Source: Rickettsiales bacterium
Lineage (GTDB): Bacteria > Pseudomonadota > Alphaproteobacteria > Rickettsiales > Rickettsiaceae
Assembly: GCA_002402195.1 (NCBI GenBank)
Contig: NVVL01000055.1
Location: 1 to 33,473, forward strand
Direction: 5' to 3'
Length of the DNA: 33,473 bases
Shown here: one piece after another, positions 1 to 7,505 of the stretch
How positions within the stretch are numbered: the first letter of the stretch is position 1
Layout: every line of letters begins with the position of its first letter
Notes under the pieces: generated by a model
What the model saw: the letters and a program-made list of their open reading frames with translations, nothing else
What the model was told of the DNA's origin: nothing
Database searches by the model: none
Translations under genes and position numbers: made by a program

Positions 1-91
1 CCGCCAGGATATCGCCCATGCTGGTCGCCTGCATTGCGTCCGGGACGAGAGTGGGCTGCCCCGAGTTGAGTGCGGTCTGTGGTGTTGCCAT
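1..91 (-). CDS. N-terminus of a gene running off the left edge, probably structural
   Basis: An ATG at 91 opens a frame of 30 codons (begins MATPQTALNSGQP) that reaches the window edge without a stop. A purine-rich AGGAAAG lies about 8 bases upstream, which fits a ribosome binding site. It follows the major capsid protein gene after a 30-base gap and on the same strand, so it is probably the next virion gene. Too little is present to name a family. Confidence 0.6.
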   Translation of the reverse strand, partial: MATPQTALNSGQPTLVPDAMQATSMGDILA

Positions 92-121
92 GGTCTGTGT
101 CTTTCCTGGTCTAGGCCAGCG

Positions 122-1513
122 TTACAGTGCCGAGCCGCTCTCAATGGTAACGGCACGTTTGAAGCGTGCGCCGGTCAAGCCGGACAAGAGGTCCGCGGGT
201 ACACCGAAGTCGAGCGTTGCCGACCACGACTGACTGACGATCTGCTGCAGGCGGTCCTGCGGAGCACGGATGATGTACCGCGCACGCTCGATGGGAACGA
301 CAATGCCGTTGTTCACGACGGAGAACGCGCCGACCTTGCCCTGGTAGCCAGCTTCACTGGCGTACTCAGCGGTCTCGTCGACCCACTTCTCCATGATCGC
401 CGACCCACCGGTGATGATGGTACGGATGATCGCGACGCCAGCGTCGTTGATCACCTCAGTGCCGAGCGAAGGCGATGCGAAGGCGCTGCCACGCGTAGCC
501 ACCAGGGTGTTGGTGTTCTGCGAGTTCGGGGACTCGTTGTTCGAGTAGAACACGCAGTTGGCCAGTCGTCCGATCGCGAAGCGCTGGTAACGGAAGTCGT
601 CAGGCAGCGACTGCAGAAGGCGCTGGAACTCGTTGTCCGCAAAGAGCTGACTCTCTGCGATCGGGTCCAGATGGCAGTGGTAGTACCCATCCTCGTGAGG
701 GGGTACGCGGTTCCGGCGCAGCGTCGCGACGGCGTCTCGGATATTCTGAACCGTCAGAATATCCGTACTGGTCAGCGAGTCGACACTGGTACCGCCACCT
801 GATCGAAGGATGGTGGGTGCGTCGGATGCAGTCACGACCGCATCGATGGCCCACGTTGCTACAGCAGCGAGGGTCAAGATACCCGGGCCGTTGGGCTCCA
901 GGGGGTTGGTTGGGGTGGCCGCTACAACGTCTACCGTACCCGCGACACCTGACACGGTTGTCGACTTCGGATTGGTTCCCGACACTGGGACGATCTGCCC
1001 GTTGACGATGACAGTGCCGAAACCGTTGACGCTCGAAACAGGCAGTGCCGTAATGGCAACGCCTGCAGCCGTGGTCAGCGTGGACCCGCCGACATAGTTG
1101 CAGAACAGTTTGTTGCGTGCGAGACGGTTGAGGGTCTGCCCGGCGTTCAAACCGAGAGTCTTGGCGTTCCGCGCGAACAGGCTCGCCAGCGCTGTTCGCG
1201 ACGCGGGCATGTTCGTGTCGAGCGACTTACCGTACTGAGCCGCCACAACTTCCCACTGCTCGTACGCGGGGCTCTCTGGAGCCGGGTCGAAACCTGGGGT
1301 GAGGGGGCTGGTCGAGGCCGACAGCAACGAGCTGCGGGTGAAGACCATACGCTCGCCGAGGTTGGCTTCCCAACGCTCGGGTACCGCTTCGGCGCGGTAG
1401 AGTAGCTCGGGAAACAGGGCATCGTAGAACTCGCGTGCAAGCGTGTTGTCTTGCACGACAGCGTCGAGAAACCCCAGGGCGGGTAGGATCGAGGTGAGGG
1501 ACTGTCCAGCCAT
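122..1513 (-). CDS. putative major capsid protein
   Basis: A 463-residue protein starting at ATG 1513, with GGAG about 8 bases upstream. The N-terminal 120 residues are rich in helix-forming and charged residues (DAVVQDNTLAREFYDALF). The middle is Gly/Thr/Val-rich and looks like beta structure, and the C-terminal part includes a VPIERARYIIRAPQDR stretch. Size, soluble mixed alpha/beta character and position directly after a scaffold-like gene are what one expects of an HK97-fold capsid protein; the order scaffold then capsid is standard in tailed phages. No catalytic motif is visible. The family is inferred from context, so another abundant head protein is possible. A perfect 12-bp inverted repeat lies inside the gene at 738-765. 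Confidence 0.65.
   Translation of the reverse strand: MAGQSLTSILPALGFLDAVVQDNTLAREFYDALFPELLYRAEAVPERWEANLGERMVFTRSSLLSASTSPLTPGFDPAPESPAYEQWEVVAAQYGKSLDTNMPASRTALASLFARNAKTLGLNAGQTLNRLARNKLFCNYVGGSTLTTAAGVAITALPVSSVNGFGTVIVNGQIVPVSGTNPKSTTVSGVAGTVDVVAATPTNPLEPNGPGILTLAAVATWAIDAVVTASDAPTILRSGGGTSVDSLTSTDILTVQNIRDAVATLRRNRVPPHEDGYYHCHLDPIAESQLFADNEFQRLLQSLPDDFRYQRFAIGRLANCVFYSNNESPNSQNTNTLVATRGSAFASPSLGTEVINDAGVAIIRTIITGGSAIMEKWVDETAEYASEAGYQGKVGAFSVVNNGIVVPIERARYIIRAPQDRLQQIVSQSWSATLDFGVPADLLSGLTGARFKRAVTIESGSAL
738..765. repeat. perfect 12-bp inverted repeat inside the capsid gene
   Basis: The arm CGGATATTCTGA at 738-749 is exactly complementary to 754-765, with a 4-base loop. It lies in the coding sequence for the middle of the putative capsid protein. 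No T-run follows on either strand, so it is not a classical terminator. A role in mRNA stability, translation pausing or protein binding is possible but unproven. Confidence 0.8.
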
Positions 1514-1531
1514 TGTGTTGCTCCGTGGGGC

Positions 1532-2281
1532 CTAGAAACCGTGAGTTTCCTGCCTGTACTTCCGGTACTCTTGGGAAGTCATTCCACGGGTGTCAACAAC
1601 TATCTGCGGTGCTGGCGCGGCGGGGGTCTCTGTGTGTCGTGCTTGAGCTGGGGGAACAGTTGTTGCTAGCACCTCGGGTAGCTGCTGCGCGACTGCAGCT
1701 GGTGCTTGAGGTTGCGTGACCAAATACTGATGCTTGCTGAGCACGTCAGCGACACAAGCATCCATGGACAGTCCTTCGGCGTCCATCGTACGGCGAGCCT
1801 CCGCCTTGATGAAGTCGATGGACTGTGGGTTCGCAAGGGTGACCCCGGACTTGAAAAAGCATGTGGCGAACTCAGAGTCGATCTTGAGGTCGGAAGCCTC
1901 ATTCTCGGCCTTGATGCGCTTACCTTCTTCATCGGCCTTTTCAGCCCGGAGCCTCTCGGTCTCCTCCATCTTGGAGCGCTCTTGAGCCTGCGTGAGCTCT
2001 TTCTCACGCGCATCGACTGCCGCATCGACCTGCCGCTTGGTAGCGGCGGCCAACTCCCTCGCGATGACAGGATCCTTCATCAGATCCCCCAATGTGAGTG
2101 GGGGATCTTCCGGTGCAGTGGTCGGCGCTGGAGCAGCAACCTCTGCGACTACCGGAGGTTGGGGCTGCGCTGGAGCAGCAACCTCTACAGGGGGGACTTC
2201 AGCCACCGGAGGTGGGGCTACAGGAGCCTCGGGCGGAGCATCAGGATTGGGGTTTGGTGTTGGGGTCCCTGGCACGGACAT
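1532..2281 (-). CDS. putative capsid scaffolding protein
   Basis: A 249-residue protein. Residues 1-60 are extremely Pro/Ala/Val-rich (PEAPVAPPPVAEVPPVEV) and look disordered. Residues about 70-135 are charged, heptad-like and probably coiled coil (DAREKELTQAQERSKMEET). A helical domain and a second Pro/Ala/Gln-rich stretch follow. A disordered, coiled-coil, acidic/basic mixed protein placed just upstream of the capsid gene fits a phage scaffolding protein. The Pro-rich region is encoded by a near-direct repeat (about 2126-2220). The first 41 bases overlap the upstream small gene. Function is inferred from composition and context only. Confidence 0.6.
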   Translation of the reverse strand: MSVPGTPTPNPNPDAPPEAPVAPPPVAEVPPVEVAAPAQPQPPVVAEVAAPAPTTAPEDPPLTLGDLMKDPVIARELAAATKRQVDAAVDAREKELTQAQERSKMEETERLRAEKADEEGKRIKAENEASDLKIDSEFATCFFKSGVTLANPQSIDFIKAEARRTMDAEGLSMDACVADVLSKHQYLVTQPQAPAAVAQQLPEVLATTVPPAQARHTETPAAPAPQIVVDTRGMTSQEYRKYRQETHGF

Positions 2282-2453
2282 GAACGGAGGGTATCACCCC
2301 CACTGGAGCGGTCGCAACGCTACCTATAAGCTCAGCGCGCCAGTCATCACCCCACTCGGCAGCTGAGGGCCCCGATTTGATTTCCCCCGTGTGTGGGCCT
2401 GAGCCGCTTCTGAAATGGGCGTGTACGGCTAGCCAGTTGCGTGGTTTGGCCAT
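2241..2453 (-). CDS. small basic protein of unknown function
   Basis: A 70-residue frame from ATG 2453, preceded by GTAGG about 6 bases upstream and starting 2 bases after the stop of the preceding small gene. The N-terminus (MAKPRNWLAVHAHFRSGSGPH) resembles short basic phage proteins of the type '(K/P)NxLAxHAHxF' that I have seen in other tailed phages. It overlaps the scaffold gene by 41 bases in another frame. Spacing and start signal support it as a real gene; function is unknown. Confidence 0.55.
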   Translation of the reverse strand: MAKPRNWLAVHAHFRSGSGPHTGEIKSGPSAAEWGDDWRAELIGSVATAPVGVIPSVHVRARDPNTKPQS

Positions 2454-2455
2454 TG

Positions 2456-2626
2456 CTACCTACGATTCGTGCGCGGCTTAGCCAGTGAGCGCTTTACCCA
2501 CTTCATCACTTGACGCGTTCTACGACGAAGCGCGCGAGTCAGTACGCGCGAAGTTGAAACTGCTGTGTCGAATCTCGGCGCCCGCGGTGGGGGCGAGATG
2601 AGCTCGATCATGGGTTGCTTGTCCAT
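2456..2626 (-). CDS. small Arg-rich protein of unknown function, 56 residues
   Basis: ATG 2626 is preceded by AGGGGA at a spacing of about 8 bases, a strong ribosome binding site that overlaps the stop codon of the upstream gene. The product is 56 residues; its second half is very basic (ALRRRTRQVMKWVKRSLAKP) and could bind nucleic acid. It ends at TAG 2456, two bases before the next ATG. The tight three-gene packing (2638-3063, this gene, 2241-2453) supports translation. I recognise no family. Confidence 0.6.
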   Translation of the reverse strand: MDKQPMIELISPPPRAPRFDTAVSTSRVLTRALRRRTRQVMKWVKRSLAKPRTNRR

Positions 2627-2637
2627 CGGTCATTCCC

Positions 2638-3063
2638 CTACACCAACACACCCACAGCAGCCCAAGCAAAGGACCCGACACCTTGCACCTCGATGGCTGT
2701 TAGCTGCTCCACGGCGCTAAACTGCACTAGCATCAGGTACTGGTCTGGGTAGGTGACAGCCCCAGCGACTGAATGCGTCAGACGTACATCCAGAGCGCCG
2801 GAACCTGGCAGAGCTCGCAGATAGAAGATTCGCGCCCTCAAACTAGCGGGGTAGGCCAGCGTCACGAACGACGCTGCAGAGTTGATCGTGAAACACCCCT
2901 GGCTGATCTCCGATCCGCTCGCACCGGCGATACCCGTCAGACCCTGCTCGAACAGTGCGAGAGGAAAGGTGATGAGGTCGGCTCCTGGAGGGGGGCACCC
3001 AGGAACCTGGTCAGCTTGCTGCAGGGACAGCGTGCCATCAACGGTGACGGTGATTCCAGCCAT
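2638..3063 (-). CDS. putative small beta-rich structural protein
   Basis: A 141-residue protein with alternating hydrophobic and small residues (GITVTVDGTLSLQQ), few charges, and an FYLRALPGSGALDVRL segment. It looks like an all-beta domain, as in head decoration or head-tail joining proteins. It has no membrane segment or signal peptide. It lies among small genes between the 5'-3' exonuclease and the scaffold gene, so an accessory virion role is plausible, but that is inference from fold character and location. Confidence 0.6.
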   Translation of the reverse strand: MAGITVTVDGTLSLQQADQVPGCPPPGADLITFPLALFEQGLTGIAGASGSEISQGCFTINSAASFVTLAYPASLRARIFYLRALPGSGALDVRLTHSVAGAVTYPDQYLMLVQFSAVEQLTAIEVQGVGSFAWAAVGVLV

Positions 3064-3072
3064 ACAACCAGT

Positions 3073-3243
3073 CTACCCTAACCCGAACACGCCCAGTGAA
3101 ATCGCGAGCAGCGTGCCAAAGAGTGCACAGAGAACCGTGAGGCAGATGGCTAGTGCGGGCCCGCAGTCGCTGTCACCGGTGATCTGCACCAACAAGCCAA
3201 GGGAGAAAATCGTGAGAAAGACTGCGAGTGTGAATGTTGCCAT
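3073..3243 (-). CDS. small two-helix membrane protein, 56 residues
   Basis: ATG 3243 is preceded by AGGA about 11 bases upstream and lies 12 bases after the exonuclease stop. The 56 residues form two hydrophobic segments, about residues 4-21 (LAVFLTIFSLGLLVQI) and 29-55 (CLTVLCALFGTLLAISLG), joined by a short GDSDCG loop. Two short helices in a phage protein of this size are compatible with a holin or a superinfection or membrane-modifying protein. No endolysin gene is nearby, so holin is not supported. Confidence 0.55.
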   Translation of the reverse strand: MATFTLAVFLTIFSLGLLVQITGDSDCGPALAICLTVLCALFGTLLAISLGVFGLG

Positions 3244-3255
3244 GGCCGATAAGTC

Positions 3256-4191
3256 CTAGTGTTTTTCGCCGAACAGTTGTGTGCCGCCCATTGAGCACAG
3301 CGCTTCCAAAGGGCCCTCTTCCGCCAGGGTCAGGATCCCCAAGTCTTCCAGGGCTGCCTGCAGGTCGACCTTCTCCGGGTAGTGATGCTCTGGTGAGAGC
3401 TCAAGCTCGCACATCTGCAACCGTACGATCTCCTCAAAGATGCTTACGTCTTCAGCAGCATCGTGCACCTGTGAGCGCTGACGTGCACTACCCGCCCAGC
3501 GCTCACCGGACCTAGCCGACGAAAGTAACTCGCTGAGAGACGTGTGCGGAACCATCAGCTTGGCGGCAATTTTAGGGCCGATACCGCGCACACCGGGAAT
3601 GTTGTCGGAGCTGTCCCCAGCGAGGGCCTTGAGTGCGGGGATCTTCTCCGGTGGACCACCTAGCTCTTGCTCGCACACGGTCCGGTCTACCACGTGCCAG
3701 TCACCGTCCTTGTCGGTTCGTATTACCGAACACAGGGGATTTGTGGTGACCTGGTACATGTCGCGGTCGTGGCTGAGCACCGCAACGGTCTCCCCGTCTG
3801 CCGCTAGCTCTTCCCCGCGAGCGTAAAGTACGTCGTCGCATTCTCCGTCAGGCGTACGCCACTGAGCGATACCCGCAAGAGCGAGCAACTCCCTCAGCAG
3901 AGGCTGCTGGGAGGCTACTGCCGCGCCACAGTCGAACCCAGTGTCGTCTCTTGGGCCACGTGAGCGATTCCCTTTGTAAGCCGGGAACCTCTTGAACCGC
4001 CAGTTTCTTTTCCCCTCCCAGCATACTTGGATGGTCGGGCAACCGAAGTCCCTGTATGCCGCGAGCAGCGTGCGAAGGAACCCGAATACCCCTCCAGTAG
4101 GCAGAGATCTGTGGGTGAGCATTTGGTTTGACCAAGCCGCGCGATAGAGCATGTTGCGGCCGTCCACCAGCAGATGGTCGAATTCGTGCAT
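3256..4191 (-). CDS. 5'-3' exonuclease / flap endonuclease (RNase H, PolI N-domain type)
   Basis: A 311-residue protein from ATG 4191, a start that puts the family's N-terminal Asp motif (DGRNMLYRA) at residue 9. Visible family motifs in order are FKRFPAYKGNR, the acidic DGECDDVLYA, SHDRDMYQ, and the helix-hairpin-helix region GDSSDNIPGVRGIGPK. These match the N-terminal nuclease of DNA polymerase I, T5 exonuclease and T4 RNase H, which remove RNA primers and 5' flaps. The usual Asp before the YK-NR motif appears to be Glu (CWEGKRNWRF). The phage polymerase lacks this domain, so the gene supplies it separately. A longer in-frame extension to 4422 is unlikely because it overlaps the divergent gene. 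Confidence 0.92.
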   Translation of the reverse strand: MHEFDHLLVDGRNMLYRAAWSNQMLTHRSLPTGGVFGFLRTLLAAYRDFGCPTIQVCWEGKRNWRFKRFPAYKGNRSRGPRDDTGFDCGAAVASQQPLLRELLALAGIAQWRTPDGECDDVLYARGEELAADGETVAVLSHDRDMYQVTTNPLCSVIRTDKDGDWHVVDRTVCEQELGGPPEKIPALKALAGDSSDNIPGVRGIGPKIAAKLMVPHTSLSELLSSARSGERWAGSARQRSQVHDAAEDVSIFEEIVRLQMCELELSPEHHYPEKVDLQAALEDLGILTLAEEGPLEALCSMGGTQLFGEKH

Positions 4192-4199
4192 AGTGTGCA

Positions 4200-4228
4200 A
4201 TCTTACGTTATCGAGTTTCTCTAATCTA
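4200..4228 (-). promoter_or_regulatory. candidate promoter for the exonuclease gene, near-leaderless
   Basis: On the minus strand, TAGATT (4228-4223) and TAAGAT (4205-4200) are 17 bases apart, and the -10-like hexamer ends 8 bases before ATG 4191. The predicted transcript would begin at or next to the ATG, and no Shine-Dalgarno sequence is present. The -35 match is only 3 of 6, so this is weaker than the sites at 8457, 9450, 18012 and 32077. Confidence 0.35.
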
Positions 4229-4335
4229 CCGAGCGTTGGGCAGTCAGCCACTACAGAACACATGCCCGCTGTCTGGCGACCAACACCTGATAGGCTTTGG
4301 TCCGTATGGCTGACGAGAACGAATTCGACGACTGA

Positions 4336-4557
4336 ATGACTGCTGAGGGGCGGGGGAGCGGTAACGGCAGCGGGACAGCCGCGTGGGCGAGTTGGCCTTC
4401 GGAGATTCTCACTGAGCTTCAACTCGCGGTGAAGTGCAACGACGCCAAGCCCGACCGAAGAGTGTCGTTGAACTCACTGATTAACCGCTGGAAGACCAAG
4501 TACAAAACCGTCACCAGCCGGGACACCATCAGGCGCTACTGGCGACTGGCAGTCTAG
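4336..4557 (+). CDS. small basic protein on the opposite strand, unknown
   Basis: A 73-residue frame, one of three short genes running against the general direction. The N-terminus is Gly/Ser-rich; the second half (SLINRWKTKYKTVTSRDTIR) is basic and could form a helix-turn-helix-like unit. It fills the otherwise empty gap between the divergent exonuclease start (4191) and the convergent stop at 4559. A 9-codon frame (4306-4335, MADENEFDD) ends exactly where its ATG begins, which may be a tiny coupled leader. No convincing promoter or Shine-Dalgarno sequence is visible, so coding status is likely but not certain. Confidence 0.5.
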   Translation: MTAEGRGSGNGSGTAAWASWPSEILTELQLAVKCNDAKPDRRVSLNSLINRWKTKYKTVTSRDTIRRYWRLAV

Positions 4558-4558
4558 A

Positions 4559-4762
4559 TTAGGCACCATCGTCCTCGGTCTCGGTCTGGATAGTGGCCCC
4601 CTCTTCATACAAGCTGACAGAGGCGTCAGAGTCGATCGTGTGTCCGAGGACCCGTTCGGCTGCCAGGATGAGAGCGAGTCGAACCTCTGCCGAGGTCAGC
4701 CGGAGTGTCGTTTTCGTGAGGACAGTCAACCGTGGGGGTTTAGGTGTGTTTTTCGGGAACAT
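4559..4762 (-). CDS. conserved-looking small phage protein, unknown
   Basis: A 67-residue protein with a basic Pro-rich start, an amphipathic helix (SAEVRLALILAAERVLG) and an acidic C-terminus (TIQTETEDDGA). Similar small 'helix plus VSLYxEGATI' proteins occur in other phages, but I cannot name the family. It starts 17 bases after the dNMP kinase stop and reads in the same direction. GAGAG lies just upstream of the ATG. Confidence 0.65.
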   Translation of the reverse strand: MFPKNTPKPPRLTVLTKTTLRLTSAEVRLALILAAERVLGHTIDSDASVSLYEEGATIQTETEDDGA

Positions 4763-4779
4763 TAGCTCTCGTCCTCGGC

Positions 4780-5298
4780 TTAGACTCCTGCGTTGACCAG
4801 AGCTTGACGCACCTTGTGCTCAAGCTCTGGTACGGTGCCCACGTTCACGATCTCGATGTCGGGACGGAAGGCTAACTGTTCCGAAGGATGCTGTGGAAGG
4901 GCGCCTGAACCCAGTGGACGGTGAATCTTGATAATGCGCCCTCCCTGGGCCCGGATGAACTCCGCCTCGTTGCCAAATCGCACATCATCACACACCACCG
5001 CGGGGATGTGCTTGACCTTGGTCCACCAAGCCTTCAGCCACACGTCATGACTAATGAGGTCACGGCCCCACTCCGTACCAAGCGTCTGCATAGCGTGGCG
5101 TGGCGTCTTGCCGCCTAGCAAGTCCAGCTCAACGGCCTTCTGGTCACCACATACCTGTGCCTCGCTCAGGCCGAACGCCCTGAGCATGTTCTTCAGCACT
5201 TGTGCCATGGGGTAGACATGGAATCCGTCTTGCCTCAGAGCAGCTGCTGCGATGCTCTTCCCGCTACCCGAGTAGCCACAGATACCTACGAGTCGCAT
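4780..5298 (-). CDS. deoxynucleoside monophosphate kinase
   Basis: A 172-residue P-loop kinase. Walker A is at the N-terminus (GYSGSGKS), followed by a conserved QTLGTEWGRDLI segment typical of the T4 gp1 / T5 dNMP kinase group, and VCDDVRFGNEAEFI in the position of the acceptor-site region. The enzyme phosphorylates dNMPs to dNDPs for phage DNA synthesis. It overlaps the MazG-like gene by 13 bases, and both serve nucleotide metabolism. Dephospho-CoA kinase shares this fold, but the TEWGRDLI signature and context favour dNMP kinase. Confidence 0.85.
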   Translation of the reverse strand: MRLVGICGYSGSGKSIAAAALRQDGFHVYPMAQVLKNMLRAFGLSEAQVCGDQKAVELDLLGGKTPRHAMQTLGTEWGRDLISHDVWLKAWWTKVKHIPAVVCDDVRFGNEAEFIRAQGGRIIKIHRPLGSGALPQHPSEQLAFRPDIEIVNVGTVPELEHKVRQALVNAGV

Positions 5299-5663
5299 GC
5301 AACCTCAGAGACTAGATTTTCTAGTACCCGTCTCTCGCTGGGCTTATTTTTGCCGCGTAGAGCCCTGCTGATGAGCTTGCTGGAGTTGGCCATCATGGCC
5401 AGCTCTAAGTCGAAGCCTAGAGCGTCCAGACCCCGCACTAGGTTAAACAACACGTCACCGAACTCGTCGAGCGCCTCCAAAGGATCGATATCGCAGTTGT
5501 TACTGATGCTCTGCATAGCGGCGGAGGCCAGCTCTCCGCTCTCCGCCGCGCAGCCAAGGATGGACCGCAGCAAACGCGTGTGCTGTTCGCCGGGCTGCGG
5601 ATTGTGGAGCTTGTTGTGTTCGCGCACAAGCGCGAGGTACTTGGGAAGAAACTCAGCGTTCAC
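5286..5663 (-). CDS. MazG-like nucleotide pyrophosphohydrolase
   Basis: A 125-residue all-helical protein starting at GTG 5663. It has the MazG-type acidic pattern: a first helix with ESGELASA and a second with EALDEFGDVLFNL, followed by ANSSKLISR, equivalent to the common N-x-x-Kl-x-R end. These acidic residues bind magnesium in the family, which hydrolyses (d)NTPs to monophosphates. In phages such proteins adjust nucleotide pools or blunt (p)ppGpp signalling; which applies here cannot be seen. Confidence 0.8.
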   Translation of the reverse strand: MNAEFLPKYLALVREHNKLHNPQPGEQHTRLLRSILGCAAESGELASAAMQSISNNCDIDPLEALDEFGDVLFNLVRGLDALGFDLELAMMANSSKLISRALRGKNKPSERRVLENLVSEVACDS

Positions 5664-5682
5664 GACTACACCATGCCCTCAC

Positions 5683-6366
5683 TCATTGGCAGCGGTACCA
5701 AATCAACTCGGGTACCTTGGCCGCAGAGGCATTAACGTGGGTTTTGGCGTCGAGTAACTTCCTGAAGGGCAGCCAAGAAGCTCCTGGCCCTTCGCAGACG
5801 ATGATCTGTCCACTGAGGCTCCTAACCCAGGCACCCAACGCCGCGTAATCGGCCACCCCCTCACGGTAGAAGCTTTTCTCTTGGTATGGGGGATCGACGA
5901 AATACGTTGCGGGACCCTCATCGGCGTCAGCGTACCCTCGATGATAGACACGCCAATGATCGATACGATGCACCTGTAAAGCAATACGCCGGCGTACACG
6001 AGCGTTCCACATCCTCCACCGTGTAGCGGTGTTACGAGGCCCCGCGGCAATGTTGACACGGTAGCTCAGGAACCACTTGGCCTCTTGGGGTAGGCTCAAG
6101 TCACTGACACGCTCGTCCTGAGCAAGCAATGGTAGTGCAGCTACATCGGACGCGCGTGCCTTGATGAGCCAGTCCCACGCACCGACAATTCGCTCGTCGG
6201 TATCGGACAGCACCACGCGACGGTTGGAGTGGGTTACCGAGTAGCCCGCAGACCCAGCAAAGGGCTCAACGATTGTACGGGATAGGGGCTTTGGGTATCT
6301 GTGAGACGTGGCCCACTTACCCCCAGCGTATTTCAGGAACGCAGCAAGCTTGAACGGTGACCTCAC
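5683..6366 (-). CDS. DNA adenine methyltransferase (D12 class, Dam-like)
   Basis: A 227-residue protein with the Dam-type order of motifs: FLKYAGGKW near the N-terminus (AdoMet binding), VEPFAGSAGYSV (motif I) and the catalytic DPPY at YFVDPPYQEK (motif IV). D12 class enzymes methylate N6 of adenine. It starts with GTG overlapping the ParB-like stop by four bases (GTGA), so the two are translationally coupled. It probably protects phage DNA against host restriction or regulates packaging. The target site cannot be read from the sequence; no cognate restriction gene is present. Confidence 0.9.
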   Translation of the reverse strand: MRSPFKLAAFLKYAGGKWATSHRYPKPLSRTIVEPFAGSAGYSVTHSNRRVVLSDTDERIVGAWDWLIKARASDVAALPLLAQDERVSDLSLPQEAKWFLSYRVNIAAGPRNTATRWRMWNARVRRRIALQVHRIDHWRVYHRGYADADEGPATYFVDPPYQEKSFYREGVADYAALGAWVRSLSGQIIVCEGPGASWLPFRKLLDAKTHVNASAAKVPELIWYRCQ

Positions 6367-7001
6367 GCTAGCTCCGACAACACATAGGCGTCGGGGCTCA
6401 AGTCAGCCCGTCCCGCGGAGGCTCTCAGCACTTTTGAGGCCTCTACACCTAGAGTCAGGGTTGGCTGCTTGTCAGATGACCCTGCACCGAGTTCCGAGGA
6501 CTCACCTGGGGCAGATGAGTCCTGCGGGGGTTCGTCATCCAGGTCTACTTCGGGTACCGAGAAGTCGGTCTCCAGCAGAGCGGACAATTCCTCAGGGTCC
6601 CACCCCAGCTCATCGAGGCCAAGCTCCTGCTCTTGCAGGCTCTCGGTGAGTACTGCCCAGTCCCATTCTCCCAGCTCGCCAAGACGGTTGTCTGTGATCG
6701 CCCTGGCCACAGCGTCCACACCGCTCTCGGGCACCACGACAGCTGCGATGTGCGTCCATCCCAGGTCCAGGGCGGCTTGGGTACGGCAGTTGCCGATGCG
6801 GATGACCATACCCTCTTCCTGCACGATGATCGGCAGATACTGCTTGAACCTCTGCAGGCTCGCTCGTAGGCCCTCGACGTTCTTCTTGCCGTGTCGGCGC
6901 GTATTTTTGGTGTCGAACTCTAGATCCGCAATGGGGATCGCTAGGGACTGCAGTTGAGGAACGATGTAGTCAAAGGTAGTGGGTTTACTCTTGCGTGGCA
7001 T
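6363..7001 (-). CDS. ParB/Srx-fold protein coupled to the adenine methyltransferase
   Basis: A 212-residue protein. The first ~110 residues show the ParB N-terminal domain layout: IPIADLEFDTKNTRRHGKKN, a LRASLQRFKQYLPIIVQ helix-strand unit and the signature RIGNCRTQAALDLGW. An acidic, Ser-rich, probably disordered tail follows. Phage ParB-like proteins next to DNA methyltransferases are common; some are nucleases or nucleotide-binding switches. No HTH DNA-binding domain of true chromosome partition ParB is seen, so partitioning is unlikely. Confidence 0.75.
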   Translation of the reverse strand: MPRKSKPTTFDYIVPQLQSLAIPIADLEFDTKNTRRHGKKNVEGLRASLQRFKQYLPIIVQEEGMVIRIGNCRTQAALDLGWTHIAAVVVPESGVDAVARAITDNRLGELGEWDWAVLTESLQEQELGLDELGWDPEELSALLETDFSVPEVDLDDEPPQDSSAPGESSELGAGSSDKQPTLTLGVEASKVLRASAGRADLSPDAYVLSELA

Positions 7002-7239
7002 CTCTCGTTACCTCTTTCATCCAGTCGTACACGGAGTCGACCTCAGCACCAGCTGTGAACACCGCGTTCTGTGTGGACACACCACCGTCGTTATCGTCCC
7101 CTACGTACCGGACAAACACCGCCACGCCTTTGATGTTGGTCAGTCCAATGCGAGTGACTAGTGCGGAAAACAACTGCTGCAACTGCAGCTCGGGTGATGT
7201 GCCCGGAGGCCACTTGGTCTTTAGGTTGTCGTGGGGCAT
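6985..7239 (-). CDS. hypothetical protein, 84 residues
   Basis: I take ATG 7239 (MPHDNLKTKWPPG) as the start; the longer frame to 7419 would run through the whole upstream gene in low-quality sequence. The protein contains a hydrophobic strand (GVAVFVRYVGDDNDGG) and an acidic C-terminus. Its ends overlap both neighbours by 17-19 bases, which fits the compact operon. No family is recognised. Confidence 0.6.
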   Translation of the reverse strand: MPHDNLKTKWPPGTSPELQLQQLFSALVTRIGLTNIKGVAVFVRYVGDDNDGGVSTQNAVFTAGAEVDSVYDWMKEVTRDATQE

Positions 7240-7505
7240 GGGACGTAGCCTTTTGCGGCCTCGATGTCTTGCACCGCACGCCCGATGCGTTCGGCCGCCT
7301 GCAGTAAGACACATGCCCTCTCCGGCTGCTGAGGCGTAACGTCGTCGGCTGCCTTCACCGCATGGGCGGTAAGCGTCGAAGCCCACCCCCGTGTGAGAAC
7401 GAGTACGTGGAACGCCCACACGCAGTCAGGGTTGGGCAACTCTGTTGCATCGACGTACTCGATCACGGTCACAGGATAACCCGGAAAGTCTGGGTCAGTT
7501 ATCAA
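7221..7505 (-). CDS. hypothetical protein, 94 residues
   Basis: The frame opens at TTG 7505, which overlaps the MGCDIH-family stop by 11 bases; GTG codons a few residues on are alternatives, so the start is uncertain. The product has an N-terminal beta-like part (YPVTVIEYVDATELPN) and a helical Ala/Gln-rich C-terminal half. I do not recognise it. It sits in the same short-gene operon as its neighbours. Confidence 0.55.
   Translation of the reverse strand: MITDPDFPGYPVTVIEYVDATELPNPDCVWAFHVLVLTRGWASTLTAHAVKAADDVTPQQPERACVLLQAAERIGRAVQDIEAAKGYVPCPTTT

Noticed and set aside
2126..2220. Near-direct repeat with GCTGGAGCAGCAACCTCT twice
   Set aside because: Explained by the repetitive Pro/Ala/Val coding region of the scaffold protein; not an origin or attachment site.
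1706..2329. Plus-strand open frame of 207 codons
   Set aside because: Antisense to the scaffold gene; the translation has no domain features and no start signal.
3256..4422. Longer 388-codon version of the exonuclease
   Set aside because: The N-terminal extension has no family similarity and overlaps the divergent region; ATG 4191 places the first nuclease motif correctly.
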